Of a stretch of 64,000 bases of DNA, positions 50,930 through 60,902 are shown in pieces. Numbering within the stretch: position 1 is the stretch's first letter; the number at the start of each line of letters is the position of its first letter. The position numbers and the translations under genes are program-made. Source of the stretch: Leekyejoonella antrihumi (GTDB lineage: Bacteria; Actinomycetota; Actinomycetes; Actinomycetales; Dermatophilaceae); NCBI RefSeq assembly GCF_007845645.1, contig NZ_VCQV01000025.1, positions 1 to 64,000 on the forward strand, read 5' to 3'. Under the pieces are notes generated by a model, which did no database searches, was not told the DNA's origin, and saw only the letters and a list, made by a program, of their open reading frames with translations.

Positions 50930-52141
50930 CTAATCGAACCACATATCGAGGCCATGGAGGGGGAAAACCGCCTCACGAGTCGCCAGGACGCTCTGATCGA
51001 CCCGCTCGCTCGGGTCGCATCCGCTGGCCCACGACCGCCACCAGACCCGTCCCGACTCGCTGGCCCCGTCGCCCATCCGCTCTGGGCCCGGGCGCCCATA
51101 GCGGTTGCTGACGTAGTCCCGCCAGGACTGTGGGACCGCAGTCTCAACGGGAATGGGACGGTGCGCGGCGATGGCACTCAGGTGAGTCCAGGCACGTGGC
51201 ACAACGTCGATCAGCTCATAGCCGCCGCCGCCCAGAGCAACCCAACGACCGTTGGCCACCTCGTGCGCCAGGTCGTGCAACATCTCGTATGCCACCCGTT
51301 GCGCGTCGATGGTCAGCGCCATGTGGGCCAGCGGGTCGCTGTAGTGGGAGTCGCAGCCCTGCTGGGTCACCAGCACCTGGGGACCGAAGGCCCGCACGAG
51401 TGGTGGCACCACGGCATGTAGGGCTCGCAGCCACGGTGCGTCACCGACACCCGCAGGAAGGGCGACGTTGCAGGCCGAACCCAGCGCCGGCGCGCCGCCG
51501 ACGTCACCGGCAAAGCCGGTCCCGGGGAACAGCATTCGCCCGCTCTCATGGATCGAGATGGTGAGCACTCGCGGGTCATCCCAGAAGATCTTCTCCACGC
51601 CGTCCCCGTGGTGCACGTCGACATCGACGTAGACGACCCGTTCGGCGCCCAGCTCGAGCAACCGCCGGATGCCGAGAGCCGCGTCGTTGTAGATGCAGAA
51701 CCCGGAGGCCCGATCCGGCATCGCGTGGTGGAGCCCGCCACAGAAGTTCACGCCGTGGTCGATCTCTCCGGACCAGACCGCCTCGCAGAGATGCCGCGTC
51801 CCGGCAGCGATGAGCGCGGACACCTCGTGCATGCCCGGGAATGCCGGGTCGTCCTCGGTTCCGAGCCCGTAGCCGGTCTGTGCACCGGCCGGATCGGACG
51901 ACGCCTGGCACACCGCCTCGATGTAGCCGACGGTATGCACGTCGCGCAGGAACCCGTCGGACCCGCCGGGCAGTGTGGGAGCCACGATCTCCACACCGGG
52001 GCTGTCGAAGACTCCGAGATCACGCGCCAGCCGGGCCGTCAGCTCAAGGCGCAGCGGGTTCATCGGGTGATCCGGGCCGAAGTTGTAGGCCGTGAGCTCT
52101 TCATCCCAGATGAACCGGGTGCGTGTTGTCTCGGTGCTCAC
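50930..52141 (-). CDS. acuC: AcuC-type histone deacetylase family protein
   Basis: A zinc amidohydrolase of about 403 residues. Catalytic features are LHHAMPDRASGFCIYND (His pair) and VDVDVHHGDGVEKIF (zinc Asp/His), plus GGGGYELI near the C-terminus. In other bacteria AcuC removes acetyl groups from acetyl-CoA synthetase. GTG at 52141 is chosen because the frame upstream overlaps the GNAT gene; here it follows a GNAT acetyltransferase on the same strand (16-base gap), a likely acetylation/deacetylation pair. Confidence 0.9.
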   Translation of the reverse strand: MSTETTRTRFIWDEELTAYNFGPDHPMNPLRLELTARLARDLGVFDSPGVEIVAPTLPGGSDGFLRDVHTVGYIEAVCQASSDPAGAQTGYGLGTEDDPAFPGMHEVSALIAAGTRHLCEAVWSGEIDHGVNFCGGLHHAMPDRASGFCIYNDAALGIRRLLELGAERVVYVDVDVHHGDGVEKIFWDDPRVLTISIHESGRMLFPGTGFAGDVGGAPALGSACNVALPAGVGDAPWLRALHAVVPPLVRAFGPQVLVTQQGCDSHYSDPLAHMALTIDAQRVAYEMLHDLAHEVANGRWVALGGGGYELIDVVPRAWTHLSAIAAHRPIPVETAVPQSWRDYVSNRYGRPGPERMGDGASESGRVWWRSWASGCDPSERVDQSVLATREAVFPLHGLDMWFD

Positions 52142-52157
52142 CAGGGCACTGCCAGGC

Positions 52158-52703
52158 TCAGGCCATCGCGCTGGGGGTTGCGCCCGGGTCATCCCCGAGC
52201 GGATAGACCATCGCCATCTCGTCATCACCATTGCCGTCGCTGCGGTCGCCCTCAGGGTTCTTCATCGGCCGACGGGTGTCGGTTGGACGGAACCCGAAGC
52301 TGCTCGCAAAGGCAACGGCCCGGCCGTTGTCCGTTCCTACCCAGTAGAGAACGAAGTCGTAGGAGTCGCTGCGGGCCTGGTCGACGCCGGCCTCGACCAG
52401 CCGCCAGGCAACACCCTTGCCCCGCAGTTCCGGCATGACCCAGAGGCCGAAGAGCTCGCTGACCCGCTCGTCCTGGGACCCCTTGTGCCCGACGGAGACG
52501 ACACCGACGACCTTGTCGTCCTGCTCCGCGACGAGCCGACGGGATCGAGCAATCCGCTTGCGCCAGAGCTCCTCCTCGAAGGCCTGCTCGTGCGCAGCCT
52601 TGGCCGCAAACGCGTCCGGCGACTCTGCAAGAGCGGCCAATCGCACGTCGCGGTATACCTGCCAGTCCTCATCCCCGAGGGCACGCACCGTGATGTCAGT
52701 CAT
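52158..52703 (-). CDS. GNAT acetyltransferase
   Basis: A 181-residue acetyltransferase: VYRDVRLAALAESPDAF at the start, FGLWVMPELRGKGVAWRLVEA with the acetyl-CoA loop (R-G-K-G-V-A) and GRAVAFASSFGFRPT. The substrate is unknown. It is transcribed ahead of the AcuC-like deacetylase. Confidence 0.88.
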   Translation of the reverse strand: MTDITVRALGDEDWQVYRDVRLAALAESPDAFAAKAAHEQAFEEELWRKRIARSRRLVAEQDDKVVGVVSVGHKGSQDERVSELFGLWVMPELRGKGVAWRLVEAGVDQARSDSYDFVLYWVGTDNGRAVAFASSFGFRPTDTRRPMKNPEGDRSDGNGDDEMAMVYPLGDDPGATPSAMA

Positions 52704-52781
52704 GGCACAACTCTCGCATGCCGGAGCCTCCCAATGTCATTCAGTACCTATTTTCAGGACGTTCACAGGCAGTTCGTGCGC

Positions 52782-53609
52782 TCACTGCCCGGAGGACAGC
52801 TCCGCCGATCGGACCGCGGCCGCCTCTATGGCCCGTAGGAAGGCAGCCCGGACCTTGTGATCCTCCAGCTCGCGCAGAGCCGTCACGGTCGTGCCACCGG
52901 GGCTGGACACCCGCTCGCGCAGGACAGTGGGGTGCTCGCCAGTCTCCTTGAGCATGGTGGCGGCGCCGTAGAGCGTCTGAACGGTCAGCTCCGTGGCCGT
53001 CGCGCGCGGCAGGCCGAGCAGCACGCCGGCCTCGATCATCGCCTCCACCACATAGAAGATGTAGGCGGGGCCGCTTCCGCTGATGGCCGTGATCGCGTCC
53101 TGCTGCTTCTCCGGAACGGCGAGCACCTTGCCGCAGCCTCGCATCAGCTCGCTGGCAATCTCCACCTGCGCGGGTCGGCAGTGCGCGCCCGGGCTGACCG
53201 CGCTCATGCCCTCGTCGACCAGGGCAGGGGTGTTGGGCATGACCCGGGCAACGGCCGTCCCCTCCGGCAGGCGCTGCTCAAGGAACGCCGTGGTGATTCC
53301 TGCCGCGATCGAGACCACCAGGACGTGCGGCCTCAGGTGCGGACCTACCTCGTCGAGCAGCGCGGTCATGTCCTGCGGCTTGACCGCGATGACCACGGTG
53401 TCGGCCTCGGCGACCGCCTCGGCGGGTGACAGCCCCGTGACGCCGTAACGCGCCTGAAGGTCGGCCAGTCGCTCGGGGCTGCGGTCGCTGACCCGCAGGT
53501 CCGCCGGTCGCCAGCCGGACCGAAGCAGCCCGGACATCAGCGCCTCACCCATGACGCCGGCGCCCAGCAGCGCCACCAGACCGGTCGCCGGGGGGTTCGT
53601 CTCCTCCAT
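52782..53609 (-). CDS. proC: Pyrroline-5-carboxylate reductase
   Basis: Last step of proline synthesis, 275 residues. It has the NADPH site LLGAGVMGEALMSGLL, VVIAVKPQDM, ARVMPNTPALV, and the C-terminal signature SGSGPAYIFYVVEA with SSPGGTTVTALREL. ATG at 53609 is used. It lies 8 bases downstream of a proline dehydrogenase, so biosynthetic and catabolic proline enzymes are side by side. Confidence 0.95.
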   Translation of the reverse strand: MEETNPPATGLVALLGAGVMGEALMSGLLRSGWRPADLRVSDRSPERLADLQARYGVTGLSPAEAVAEADTVVIAVKPQDMTALLDEVGPHLRPHVLVVSIAAGITTAFLEQRLPEGTAVARVMPNTPALVDEGMSAVSPGAHCRPAQVEIASELMRGCGKVLAVPEKQQDAITAISGSGPAYIFYVVEAMIEAGVLLGLPRATATELTVQTLYGAATMLKETGEHPTVLRERVSSPGGTTVTALRELEDHKVRAAFLRAIEAAAVRSAELSSGQ

Positions 53610-53617
53610 GGCAGCTC

Positions 53618-54571
53618 CTACTTCTTGGTTGCGACGGCCCTCAGGAAGAACATCGTGTTCGCGGGCCGTTCGGCCATCCGGCGCACCAGGTAGCCGTACC
53701 ACTGGTCGCCGTACGGGACGTAGATCCGCATCTGGTGTCCCGCCTTCGCCAGCCGGCGCTGCTCGTCGGGACGGATGCCATAGAGCATCTGATACTCGAA
53801 CGAGTCCGGCTCCCGGTGGTTCTTGCCGGCGAGCGAGGACGCGATCGCGATGAGGCGTGGATCGTGGCTGGCGACCATCGGATACCCCTCGCCCTCCATC
53901 AGGACCTTGAGACAGCGCACATACGACAGGTCAACATCGTGCGCGGACTGGTAGGCCACGGACTCCGGCTGCTTGTAGGCCCCCTTGCAGAGGCGCACGC
54001 GGCTGTCGGCCGTGGCGAGGTCTCGGCAGTCACTCTCCGTGCGGTGCAGGTAGGCCTGCAGCACCGCCCCGACCCACGGGAAGTCCGCCCGCAGGTCCCG
54101 CAGCACGGACAACGTGGCGTCCGTCGTCGTATAGTCCTCCATGTCGAGGGTGACGGTCGTCCCGCACGTCGCCGCCAGCTCGCAGACCTGCCGTGCGTGC
54201 TCCAGCGCGAGCTTCTCGCCGTCTGCGCCGAGCGCCAGTCCGAGAGCGCTGAGTTTCAGACTGACCTCGGCCGCGCCGTTCGCGGTCAGACCACGGTCGG
54301 ACAGCGCGGACAACAGGTCGAGGTAGGCATCTCGGGTTGCACTCGCCTGACGCCGATCGAGGGTGTCCTCACCGAGGAAGTCGACGGTCGCCAGCCGACC
54401 GTCCTCCTGCAGGCCGACCACGGCCGAGACCGCGTCTGCGGTCCGCGCACCGGCAACGAACCTGTTGACCACGCCGCGGCTGACCGGCGCGTTCTCGATG
54501 AGGTTCTTGACCTTGTCGCTCTTGCTGATTCCGAGCAAGCCGGCACGCAGGACGGTACTGGGATCGATCAC
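53618..54571 (-). CDS. Proline dehydrogenase (monofunctional)
   Basis: FAD enzyme of about 317 residues that oxidises proline to pyrroline-5-carboxylate. The TIM-barrel signatures are VSLKLSALGL, TVTLDMEDYTTTDATL, VLQAYLHRTESD, RVRLCKGAYKQPE and MLYGIRPDEQRRL; the C-terminal RMAERPANTMFFLR is typical. AAAGGAG lies 8 bases before the GTG at 54571, which is preferred to the ATG at 54592. No P5C dehydrogenase is in the window. Confidence 0.92.
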   Translation of the reverse strand: MIDPSTVLRAGLLGISKSDKVKNLIENAPVSRGVVNRFVAGARTADAVSAVVGLQEDGRLATVDFLGEDTLDRRQASATRDAYLDLLSALSDRGLTANGAAEVSLKLSALGLALGADGEKLALEHARQVCELAATCGTTVTLDMEDYTTTDATLSVLRDLRADFPWVGAVLQAYLHRTESDCRDLATADSRVRLCKGAYKQPESVAYQSAHDVDLSYVRCLKVLMEGEGYPMVASHDPRLIAIASSLAGKNHREPDSFEYQMLYGIRPDEQRRLAKAGHQMRIYVPYGDQWYGYLVRRMAERPANTMFFLRAVATKK

Positions 54572-54591
54572 GGGTCGTGGCTCCTTTGGCA

Positions 54592-55437
54592 CTATGCGAG
54601 GCGGCTGATCTCCACCGCTGCGTTCATCTTGCTGCCGGGAGATCCGGTGAAGATCCCGCGCAACGGCACGACATCGGTATAGTCCCGGCCCCGTGCCATC
54701 TCAATGTAGAAGTCGTCGGGGACCCGCCCCGACGCAGGGTCCACTCCGAGCCACGCCCCGTCCCACCATTGGATCCACGCGTGCGATGCGCTCGTGATCG
54801 ACTCTCCCAGCGGGGCGTCTCGGTCGGGCAGCACGTAGCCGGACACGTAGCGCGCTGGAATTCCCTGCGAACGCAGAGCCCCGATCACCAGATGTGCCAT
54901 GTCCTGGCAGGTGCCCTCCCCCGTGGCCCAGGCATCCCGCGCCGGGCTGCGGACGGTGGTGCGCCCCTGGACATAGCTCACACTGCCGTGCACGCGACCG
55001 ACGACCGCATCCACGAGCGCGGCAGGCGTGGTCGCCGTGCCTCGCAGTTCGCGCACCACCTGCAGGAAGTCGGATCCGGGGTCGACTCGGTCCCCGATCT
55101 CCAAGAGCTCGTCGAACTCGTCGCGCACCGCCGGTGCGGCCAGCTCGTCCCAGGTCAGCTCGTCGCCCGCGACCGTCTTGCGATCGACGGTGACGGTGCT
55201 GATCGCGACCACCTGAAGCTCGTCATGCTCCTCGTGGACCTCGAATGAGGTGACCTGCGTGCCCCAGTAGTCGGTCCAGGCCTGCGACCACGCAGAGGGC
55301 GACACCTCCAGACGATGATGCAGGATCGTCTGATCGGCGGTGGCCAGCGGCGCAAGGCGTGCCTCGTTGTAGGACGCCGTCGCCGGCCCGTTGTACGTGT
55401 AGCCCGTGGTGTGCACCAGTCGCAGCGTTGCACTCAC
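54592..55437 (-). CDS. Transglutaminase-like protease of the ATP-grasp cluster
   Basis: A 281-residue protein with an N-terminal beta domain (LRLVHTTGYTYNGPATASYNEARL) and a transglutaminase/papain-like core: Cys in GEGTCQDMAHL, His in ASHAWIQWW, Asp in GVDPASG. It is coupled (GTGA) to the alpha-E gene. In such triplets it is predicted to cleave or transfer a peptide made by the ATP-grasp enzyme. Confidence 0.88.
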   Translation of the reverse strand: MSATLRLVHTTGYTYNGPATASYNEARLAPLATADQTILHHRLEVSPSAWSQAWTDYWGTQVTSFEVHEEHDELQVVAISTVTVDRKTVAGDELTWDELAAPAVRDEFDELLEIGDRVDPGSDFLQVVRELRGTATTPAALVDAVVGRVHGSVSYVQGRTTVRSPARDAWATGEGTCQDMAHLVIGALRSQGIPARYVSGYVLPDRDAPLGESITSASHAWIQWWDGAWLGVDPASGRVPDDFYIEMARGRDYTDVVPLRGIFTGSPGSKMNAAVEISRLA

Positions 55438-56360
55438 AGCGCACCTCCCAACCACTCAGGGGCGACAGCGCCCTCGAAGTACCTCTTGGCAACTGCGTTG
55501 CTCGCATCCGCACAGACCTGTTGCAGCACACCCATCTCGGCGGGCAGGTCCGCCAGCAGCTCGGTGAGCGACAGGTAGTCCATCCGCGCCCGCGCCTGAC
55601 CGATGATGCGTGCCGCGTCACCACCGAACCCGATGCGGCGCTGTCGCGGATCCAGCTCCTCCAGGCACCGCGCCACCTCACCCAGTGAGTAGGCGACCGA
55701 TCGTGGGAACAGTCGGTCCAGGAGCAGGAACTCGACTGCGGCGCGAGGCGACTCGATGGCGCGATAGGTCCGGGTGAACGCGTGTGCCGCACCGCAGGCT
55801 CGCAGCGTGATCTGCCAGGTCGAGGCAGAACCGGTCGCGTAGGTGCGAGTCAGGATCAGCCGGGAGGTCATGTCGACCCGCTCGATGTGTCGGCCGAGCA
55901 CGATGAACTGCCAGCCGTCGTCGTGACTCTGGGTGTTGTCCGCGAGCGCGGACACCATGTTGGCCCGTTCAAGGGAGAGCCGGAAGGCGTCGGCAGGACG
56001 TGACCTGGCAAGCCGCCCACTGATCACGGAGTTGTAGGTCGTGTTGATGGCCTCCCACACTTCCGCCGAGACGACCTCCCGCGAACGGCGAGCGTTCTCG
56101 CGTGCTGCCTCCACGGCATACGCGATCGAGTGCGGCGAAGATCTGTCGTGCAGGAGCAGCCGCAGCACGGTGGCCTGGTCTGCCTCCCCCTCGTGCTGGA
56201 CGCCCATCGCCGCAAGGATGGACCTGCAGGTGGTTTCCTGGTCGATGACCGGATCCTCCACGAGCAGCTGGAGATACACGTCCAGGATCCGTGCCGTGCA
56301 CTCGATCCGCTCGATGTAGCGCCCGATCCAGAAGAGCGCCTCCGCGATTCTGCTCAGCAT
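55434..56360 (-). CDS. Alpha-E domain protein
   Basis: A 308-residue, mostly helical protein of the DUF403/alpha-E family, starting LSRIAEALFWIGRYIERIE with the repeat-like second half (WQFIVLGRHIERVDMTSR). The E-R-x-D/E motifs occur twice, as usual. Function is unknown, but it always travels with the circularly permuted ATP-grasp protein and transglutaminase. Overlaps both. Confidence 0.9.
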   Translation of the reverse strand: MLSRIAEALFWIGRYIERIECTARILDVYLQLLVEDPVIDQETTCRSILAAMGVQHEGEADQATVLRLLLHDRSSPHSIAYAVEAARENARRSREVVSAEVWEAINTTYNSVISGRLARSRPADAFRLSLERANMVSALADNTQSHDDGWQFIVLGRHIERVDMTSRLILTRTYATGSASTWQITLRACGAAHAFTRTYRAIESPRAAVEFLLLDRLFPRSVAYSLGEVARCLEELDPRQRRIGFGGDAARIIGQARARMDYLSLTELLADLPAEMGVLQQVCADASNAVAKRYFEGAVAPEWLGGAL

Positions 56361-57955
56361 GGTGCGCTCCCTTCGTTCGACTGCAGGTCCACGGCGGTGC
56401 TCTGTGCCTGGCCCTGAGCGGTGACCGCGTGAGCTCCGCCGCCACGGCTGCTGCGCGCACCACCCGCGGGATGCAGGGCGTGGCCGCCGGTCGCGGGCTG
56501 TGCCTCGACCGGTTCTCGGTTACCGTCCGACGCCAGGATCCAGGTGTCCTTGGACCCCCCGCCCTGGCTGGAGTTCACAATCAGCTCACCCTCTGGCAGG
56601 GCCACCCGGGTCAGACCGCCGGGCAGGACCCATACCTTGTCGCCGCTGTTGACCGCGAACGGTCGCAGGTCGACGTGCCGTGGGGCCATCCGGTTGCCGA
56701 TGAGCGTCGGAACGGTCGACAGCTGCACGACGGGCTGCGCGATCCAGCCTCGCGGATCGTCGATCAGCTTCTGGCGCAACACATCCAGCTCCGGCTTGGT
56801 TGCCCGCGGGCCGATCACGATACCCTTTCCGCCCGCACCGTTGACGGGTTTGACCACCAGTTCGTCGAGCCGGTCCAGCACCTCCTCACGATGGCTCGGA
56901 TCCTCCAGGCGCCAGGTGTCGACATTGGGCAGGATCGGGTCTTCCTCGAGGTAGTAACGGATCAGATCGGGCAGGTAGGTGTAGACCAGCTTGTCGTCTG
57001 CGACGCCGTTGCCCACCGCGTTCGCAATCGTCACGTTGCCACCCCTGGCCGCGTTGAGCAGCCCCGGCACTCCAAGGACCGAGTCGCGGCGGAAGTGGAC
57101 GGGGTCGAGGAAGTCGTCGTCGACCCGGCGATAAATGACGTGGACCGGCCGCGGCCCATCGGTGGTGCGCACCATGACGCTGCCGCGCTGCGCCATCAGG
57201 TCACGCCCCTCGACCAGGCGCGTCCCCATCAGCCGGGCGAGCAGGGCGTGCTCGAAGTAGGCCGGGTTGTAGGCACCCGGGGACAGCACCACCACGACCG
57301 GGTCGGCCACGCCGCTCGGAGCGCAGGCCCGCAGTGCGGCCAGCAGCTTGGCGGGATACTGGGAGACCGGGCGGATCCGATGGTGGGCAAAGACCTCGGG
57401 CAACGCCGCCGACATCGCGCGACGGTTGGTCATGACGTACGACACCCCTGACGGAATGCGCACGTTGTCCTCCAGCACCCGGAACTCGCCGTCTGCGCCT
57501 CGGATCAGGTCGATTCCGGCGACGTGCACGCGCACGCCCGCCGGCGGTTGGATGCCGCTCGCCACCCGCAGGTAGTGCGGGCTGCTGGTCACAACTCGCC
57601 GCGGAATCACACCGTCGAGGAATGCCTGCCCCTCCCCATAGATGTCGGCGAGAAACGCCTCGAGGGCCCGCACTCGTTGTGCCACACCGGATTCCACATG
57701 GGCCCAGGTCTCAGCCTCGATGAGACGCGGCACGATGTCGAGCGGAAACGGCCGCTCCTCGCCACCGATGTCGAAGGTCACGCCCTGGTCGAGGTAGGTG
57801 TGGGACAGGTAGTCCGCGCGAAGGCGAACCTCGTCGCTGGACAACCGCTCCATCTGTCGCCGCACGCCGAGGTAGCCGGGACGCACCTGCGCCCCGTCGA
57901 ACATCTCGTCGTAGGTCGAAGGTTGTGCCTGGTATCCGTCGAAGAGCTCATCCAC
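56354..57955 (-). CDS. Circularly permuted ATP-grasp protein
   Basis: A 533-residue peptide-ligase-like protein (DUF404/DUF407 type). Visible blocks are DEMFDGAQVRPGYLGV, VLEDNVRIPSGVSYVM, DELVVKPVNGAGGKGIVI (nucleotide lysine and glycine loop) and SQGGGSKDTWIL near the end. Predicted to form an amide bond on an unknown peptide with ATP. The GTG at 57955 is the first codon of the conserved part. It heads the three-gene operon. Confidence 0.9.
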   Translation of the reverse strand: MDELFDGYQAQPSTYDEMFDGAQVRPGYLGVRRQMERLSSDEVRLRADYLSHTYLDQGVTFDIGGEERPFPLDIVPRLIEAETWAHVESGVAQRVRALEAFLADIYGEGQAFLDGVIPRRVVTSSPHYLRVASGIQPPAGVRVHVAGIDLIRGADGEFRVLEDNVRIPSGVSYVMTNRRAMSAALPEVFAHHRIRPVSQYPAKLLAALRACAPSGVADPVVVVLSPGAYNPAYFEHALLARLMGTRLVEGRDLMAQRGSVMVRTTDGPRPVHVIYRRVDDDFLDPVHFRRDSVLGVPGLLNAARGGNVTIANAVGNGVADDKLVYTYLPDLIRYYLEEDPILPNVDTWRLEDPSHREEVLDRLDELVVKPVNGAGGKGIVIGPRATKPELDVLRQKLIDDPRGWIAQPVVQLSTVPTLIGNRMAPRHVDLRPFAVNSGDKVWVLPGGLTRVALPEGELIVNSSQGGGSKDTWILASDGNREPVEAQPATGGHALHPAGGARSSRGGGAHAVTAQGQAQSTAVDLQSNEGSAPC

Positions 57956-58033
57956 ATCCCAGACGCTATCTGCATCCGGCGCCGCGCGGCAGGATTTCCT
58001 CCGCTCGCTGCGACGCCTTCGTGCCGAAGGCGC

Positions 58034-58834
58034 TCAGGCGGGCGCCGCGAAGTGTAGCCGCGCAAACGCAAGTGCCTCGGCCAGGTCGATCTCGCGCTGA
58101 TCCGCGGAGTCCTTCCGCGTGCCGACCTCGACCACGATGGATCCGTCAAAGCCCCGTCCGGCAAGCCATTCGAGGACATCTGCGCAAGGCTGGCTCCCCC
58201 GGCCGGGCACCAAGTGCTCGTCCTTGAAGGAGCCGAGCCCGTCAGCCAGATGCAGGTGGGTCAACCGGTCCCCCAGATGACGGGCCATGCTGAACGCATC
58301 ACAGCCGGCCGTCGCCGTGTGCGACAGGTCGAGGGTGACGTGCTCGTAGCCGACCTCCACCGGGTCCCAGCCCGGCAGGTAGGCCTGCATCTCGCGCTGC
58401 CGGGCCCGCCAGGGAAACATGTTCTCCACCGCGATTCGCACGTGCGTCCGCGCCTCACGCTCCGCGATGCCGCCGAGGAACTCTGCGGCGTACTCCCGCT
58501 GCCAGCGAAATGGTGGGTGTACGACCACCGTGTCCGCGCCGACATCCTCGGCAAGCCGGACGGAGTTGTCGACCTTCGCCCACGGTTCGGGCCCCCATAC
58601 GCGCTGGGTCAGCAGCAGGGTCGGCGCGTGGATCGACACGACCGGCAAGCCATAGTGTTCGGACAGGCGCTTCAGAGCGCCGCCCTCCTGGCTGATCGTC
58701 TCGGTCCAGACCATCACCTCAACGCCGTCGTAGCCCAGCCGTTCGGCGATGTCGAACGCCTGCACCACACCCAGCGGATAGACCGATGCTGTCGACAGCG
58801 CGATCTTCGCGTCCGGCACGCGTGCCGTACCCAT
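58034..58834 (-). CDS. Sugar phosphate isomerase/epimerase family (xylose isomerase-like TIM barrel)
   Basis: A 266-residue TIM-barrel protein with metal-site segments [42 protein letters not shown] and VVEVGTR. The family includes sugar isomerases and AP endonuclease IV; the substrate cannot be told. It points the same way as the ATP-grasp cluster but is separated by 78 bases. Confidence 0.85.
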   Translation of the reverse strand: MGTARVPDAKIALSTASVYPLGVVQAFDIAERLGYDGVEVMVWTETISQEGGALKRLSEHYGLPVVSIHAPTLLLTQRVWGPEPWAKVDNSVRLAEDVGADTVVVHPPFRWQREYAAEFLGGIAEREARTHVRIAVENMFPWRARQREMQAYLPGWDPVEVGYEHVTLDLSHTATAGCDAFSMARHLGDRLTHLHLADGLGSFKDEHLVPGRGSQPCADVLEWLAGRGFDGSIVVEVGTRKDSADQREIDLAEALAFARLHFAAPA

Positions 58835-59101
58835 TCAGCCCTCCACCCGGTCCGGCCTGCTCATGAGGACACGCTACTGCGAGCCTCTAGAGGACCATGG
58901 CTGAGGCCAGAGACGCTGCCCTCGCGCCTTCGCCAGAGGGCACACGGCGGAGGCACAGTCGTCCCTTGAGACTTGTGGCCGCAGTCAGGCGGTGCCGACG
59001 AGGGTGCCCTGTGGTTCCTCGGGCATCCGGCCCGGGGTCAGGTCCCACACCTCAATGGGGCACCAGGGGGCTATGCGGATGGGCAGGGAACCGGCATCCG
59101 G

Positions 59102-60049
59102 TCAACGCGAGGACTGGTAGGCGTGCTGCCAGCCCGCGACGAGCGTCGGCATGGAGTGGCCGAGCTCGCGCTCCGCCAGTGCGGCGAGCGACCCCGTCGG
59201 GTGCACAACAGCCTTGCTGTAGAACGCGATTGCCTTCCGCTGGCCGCACGTCTTCACGATGTAGCGGACGAACGACGTGGCAACCTGGTACGCATCGACC
59301 GCGTTACTTCCGGACATGTCGGCGTTCGACGGGAGTGCGGCCCGCTTGGCCTTCGGCGTCAGGTGCAGACCGGAGAACTTCTGACCCGCCCACTCCGCGA
59401 ATCCCTCGGTGAGCCACAGCGGGAGATGCCGGCGCGCGGCATACGTCAGAGTCAAGGCATGGAAGACCTCGTGGGTCAGGACCTTCCTGGACACCTGCGC
59501 TGAGTTGACCTGGGGCATGGTGGACGTCGCACTCGGCCCGCTGACCATCTGGATCGAGCGACCCGCGTTGAACACTATGTAGGGCTGCTTGCCGGCAACG
59601 ATCACCGTATCCGCCTGGATATCAGCCACGTTCGATGATCCGTAGATGCGCGCGAACTCCGCTTCACTCCGGGGGGCGAGCACCAGAAGCTCTCTCGAGA
59701 ACCGTGCGCCAGTCACGGTGCTCACATCATGCACGGCCTGGCTGACGTAGCCGTTGATGTCTGCCATCTGTCGCTCGTCGACGTCGCCGACCACGGTCAC
59801 CTGCGGAAAGGCCGTGGCGCGCGCGTGCGGCATCGCGCCCAGTGCAACCGCCGACGCACCGCTCGCCCGCAGCCGTCGCGCAGCCGCGGGACTTGCCGAG
59901 GCGAAGACCGCCAGAGCCGAGGGGCCGGCGCTCGCCCTCGTCACGGGCGGCGGCGTCGTCGATGCCACGGGAGCGGATCCGGTGCCGCAGCCGGCGAGGA
60001 CGATGCCCACGAGGATGCAGGCCACTGACCTCACCCAGTTTCGACTCAC
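59102..60049 (-). CDS. Secreted lipoprotein zinc metalloprotease (gluzincin-like)
   Basis: A protein of about 315 residues with a lipobox (VLAGC) after a short signal peptide. The zinc motif HEVFH (H-E-x2-H) is in [12 protein letters not shown], with the downstream Glu in [11 protein letters not shown] 22-24 residues later, the gluzincin arrangement of DUF4157/peptidase MA-like proteins. GTG at 60049 starts [12 protein letters not shown]. Extracellular; substrate unknown. Divergent from the Cys-rich gene. Confidence 0.85.
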   Translation of the reverse strand: MSRNWVRSVACILVGIVLAGCGTGSAPVASTTPPPVTRASAGPSALAVFASASPAAARRLRASGASAVALGAMPHARATAFPQVTVVGDVDERQMADINGYVSQAVHDVSTVTGARFSRELLVLAPRSEAEFARIYGSSNVADIQADTVIVAGKQPYIVFNAGRSIQMVSGPSATSTMPQVNSAQVSRKVLTHEVFHALTLTYAARRHLPLWLTEGFAEWAGQKFSGLHLTPKAKRAALPSNADMSGSNAVDAYQVATSFVRYIVKTCGQRKAIAFYSKAVVHPTGSLAALAERELGHSMPTLVAGWQHAYQSSR

Positions 60050-60116
60050 ACAGCTCAGCGTGACACCCGGCGGTGCGCGAGGACACGCGGGGCAGGCTGC
60101 CACCTACGATGGGCAG

Positions 60117-60902
60117 GTGCCCGAAACGCCCCTTGACACTCCCCGCATCTGGGTCGAGTTCACCAACCCCGACGACACCGCTGAGCGGTTCCGTTGCGAC
60201 CTGACCTGGCTGACGTCCTCCTGGACCTGCATCTACGGCAACGGCTGCCAGGGCATCTATGCCGGCCGGCCGGACGACGGCTGCTGCACCCTCGGCGCAC
60301 ACTTCACCGACAAGGACGACGTCAAGACCATCAAACGCGTGGTCAAGGACCTCGGCCCGGACGAGTGGCAGTACTACGACGAGGGCCATTCGAGGGCCGG
60401 CTGGCGGGATAAGGAGGACGGCGACACCAAGACCCGGGTGGCCGACGGCGCCTGCATCTTCCTCAATCGCCCCGGATTCCCCGCGGGAGACGGCTGCGCC
60501 CTGCACCAGCACGCGCTGCTGACCGGCGTCGAACCGCACACGGTCAAACCAGAGGTCTGCTGGCAGCTGCCGATCCGGCGCACCTACCGCACCGTCGAAA
60601 TGCCCGATGAGTCGTCCTACCTCGAGGTCTCGATCGGGGAGTACGACCGCCGCGGATGGGGACCCGGCGGTCACGATCTCGACTGGTACTGCTCGGCGAA
60701 TCCGGCGGCGCATGTCGGCAAGGACCCGGTCTATCTCTCCAACGCCGGTGAGCTGAAGCACCTGATGGGTGCGGCCGCGTATGCCGAGCTGGCCACTCGG
60801 TGCGAAGCGCACCTCGAGCAGGTGCGCGCCGCCCGCAACAGCGGCAACCGCAAGCTGCTGCCGCTGCTCGTGCACCCGGCAACCCTCGCGGCGCAGCCAT
60901 AA
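60117..60902 (+). CDS. Cys-rich conserved protein, possible metal-cluster protein
   Basis: A 261-residue protein with cysteines grouped in [20 protein letters not shown] followed at once by CCTLG, and again in [11 protein letters not shown] and [11 protein letters not shown], then VCWQLP. The pattern resembles zinc/iron-chelating domain families (YkgJ or DUF3109) that bind a metal or Fe-S cluster. GTG at 60117 gives [14 protein letters not shown]. No enzyme activity can be named. It is upstream of radA on the same strand. Confidence 0.7.
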   Translation: MPETPLDTPRIWVEFTNPDDTAERFRCDLTWLTSSWTCIYGNGCQGIYAGRPDDGCCTLGAHFTDKDDVKTIKRVVKDLGPDEWQYYDEGHSRAGWRDKEDGDTKTRVADGACIFLNRPGFPAGDGCALHQHALLTGVEPHTVKPEVCWQLPIRRTYRTVEMPDESSYLEVSIGEYDRRGWGPGGHDLDWYCSANPAAHVGKDPVYLSNAGELKHLMGAAAYAELATRCEAHLEQVRAARNSGNRKLLPLLVHPATLAAQP

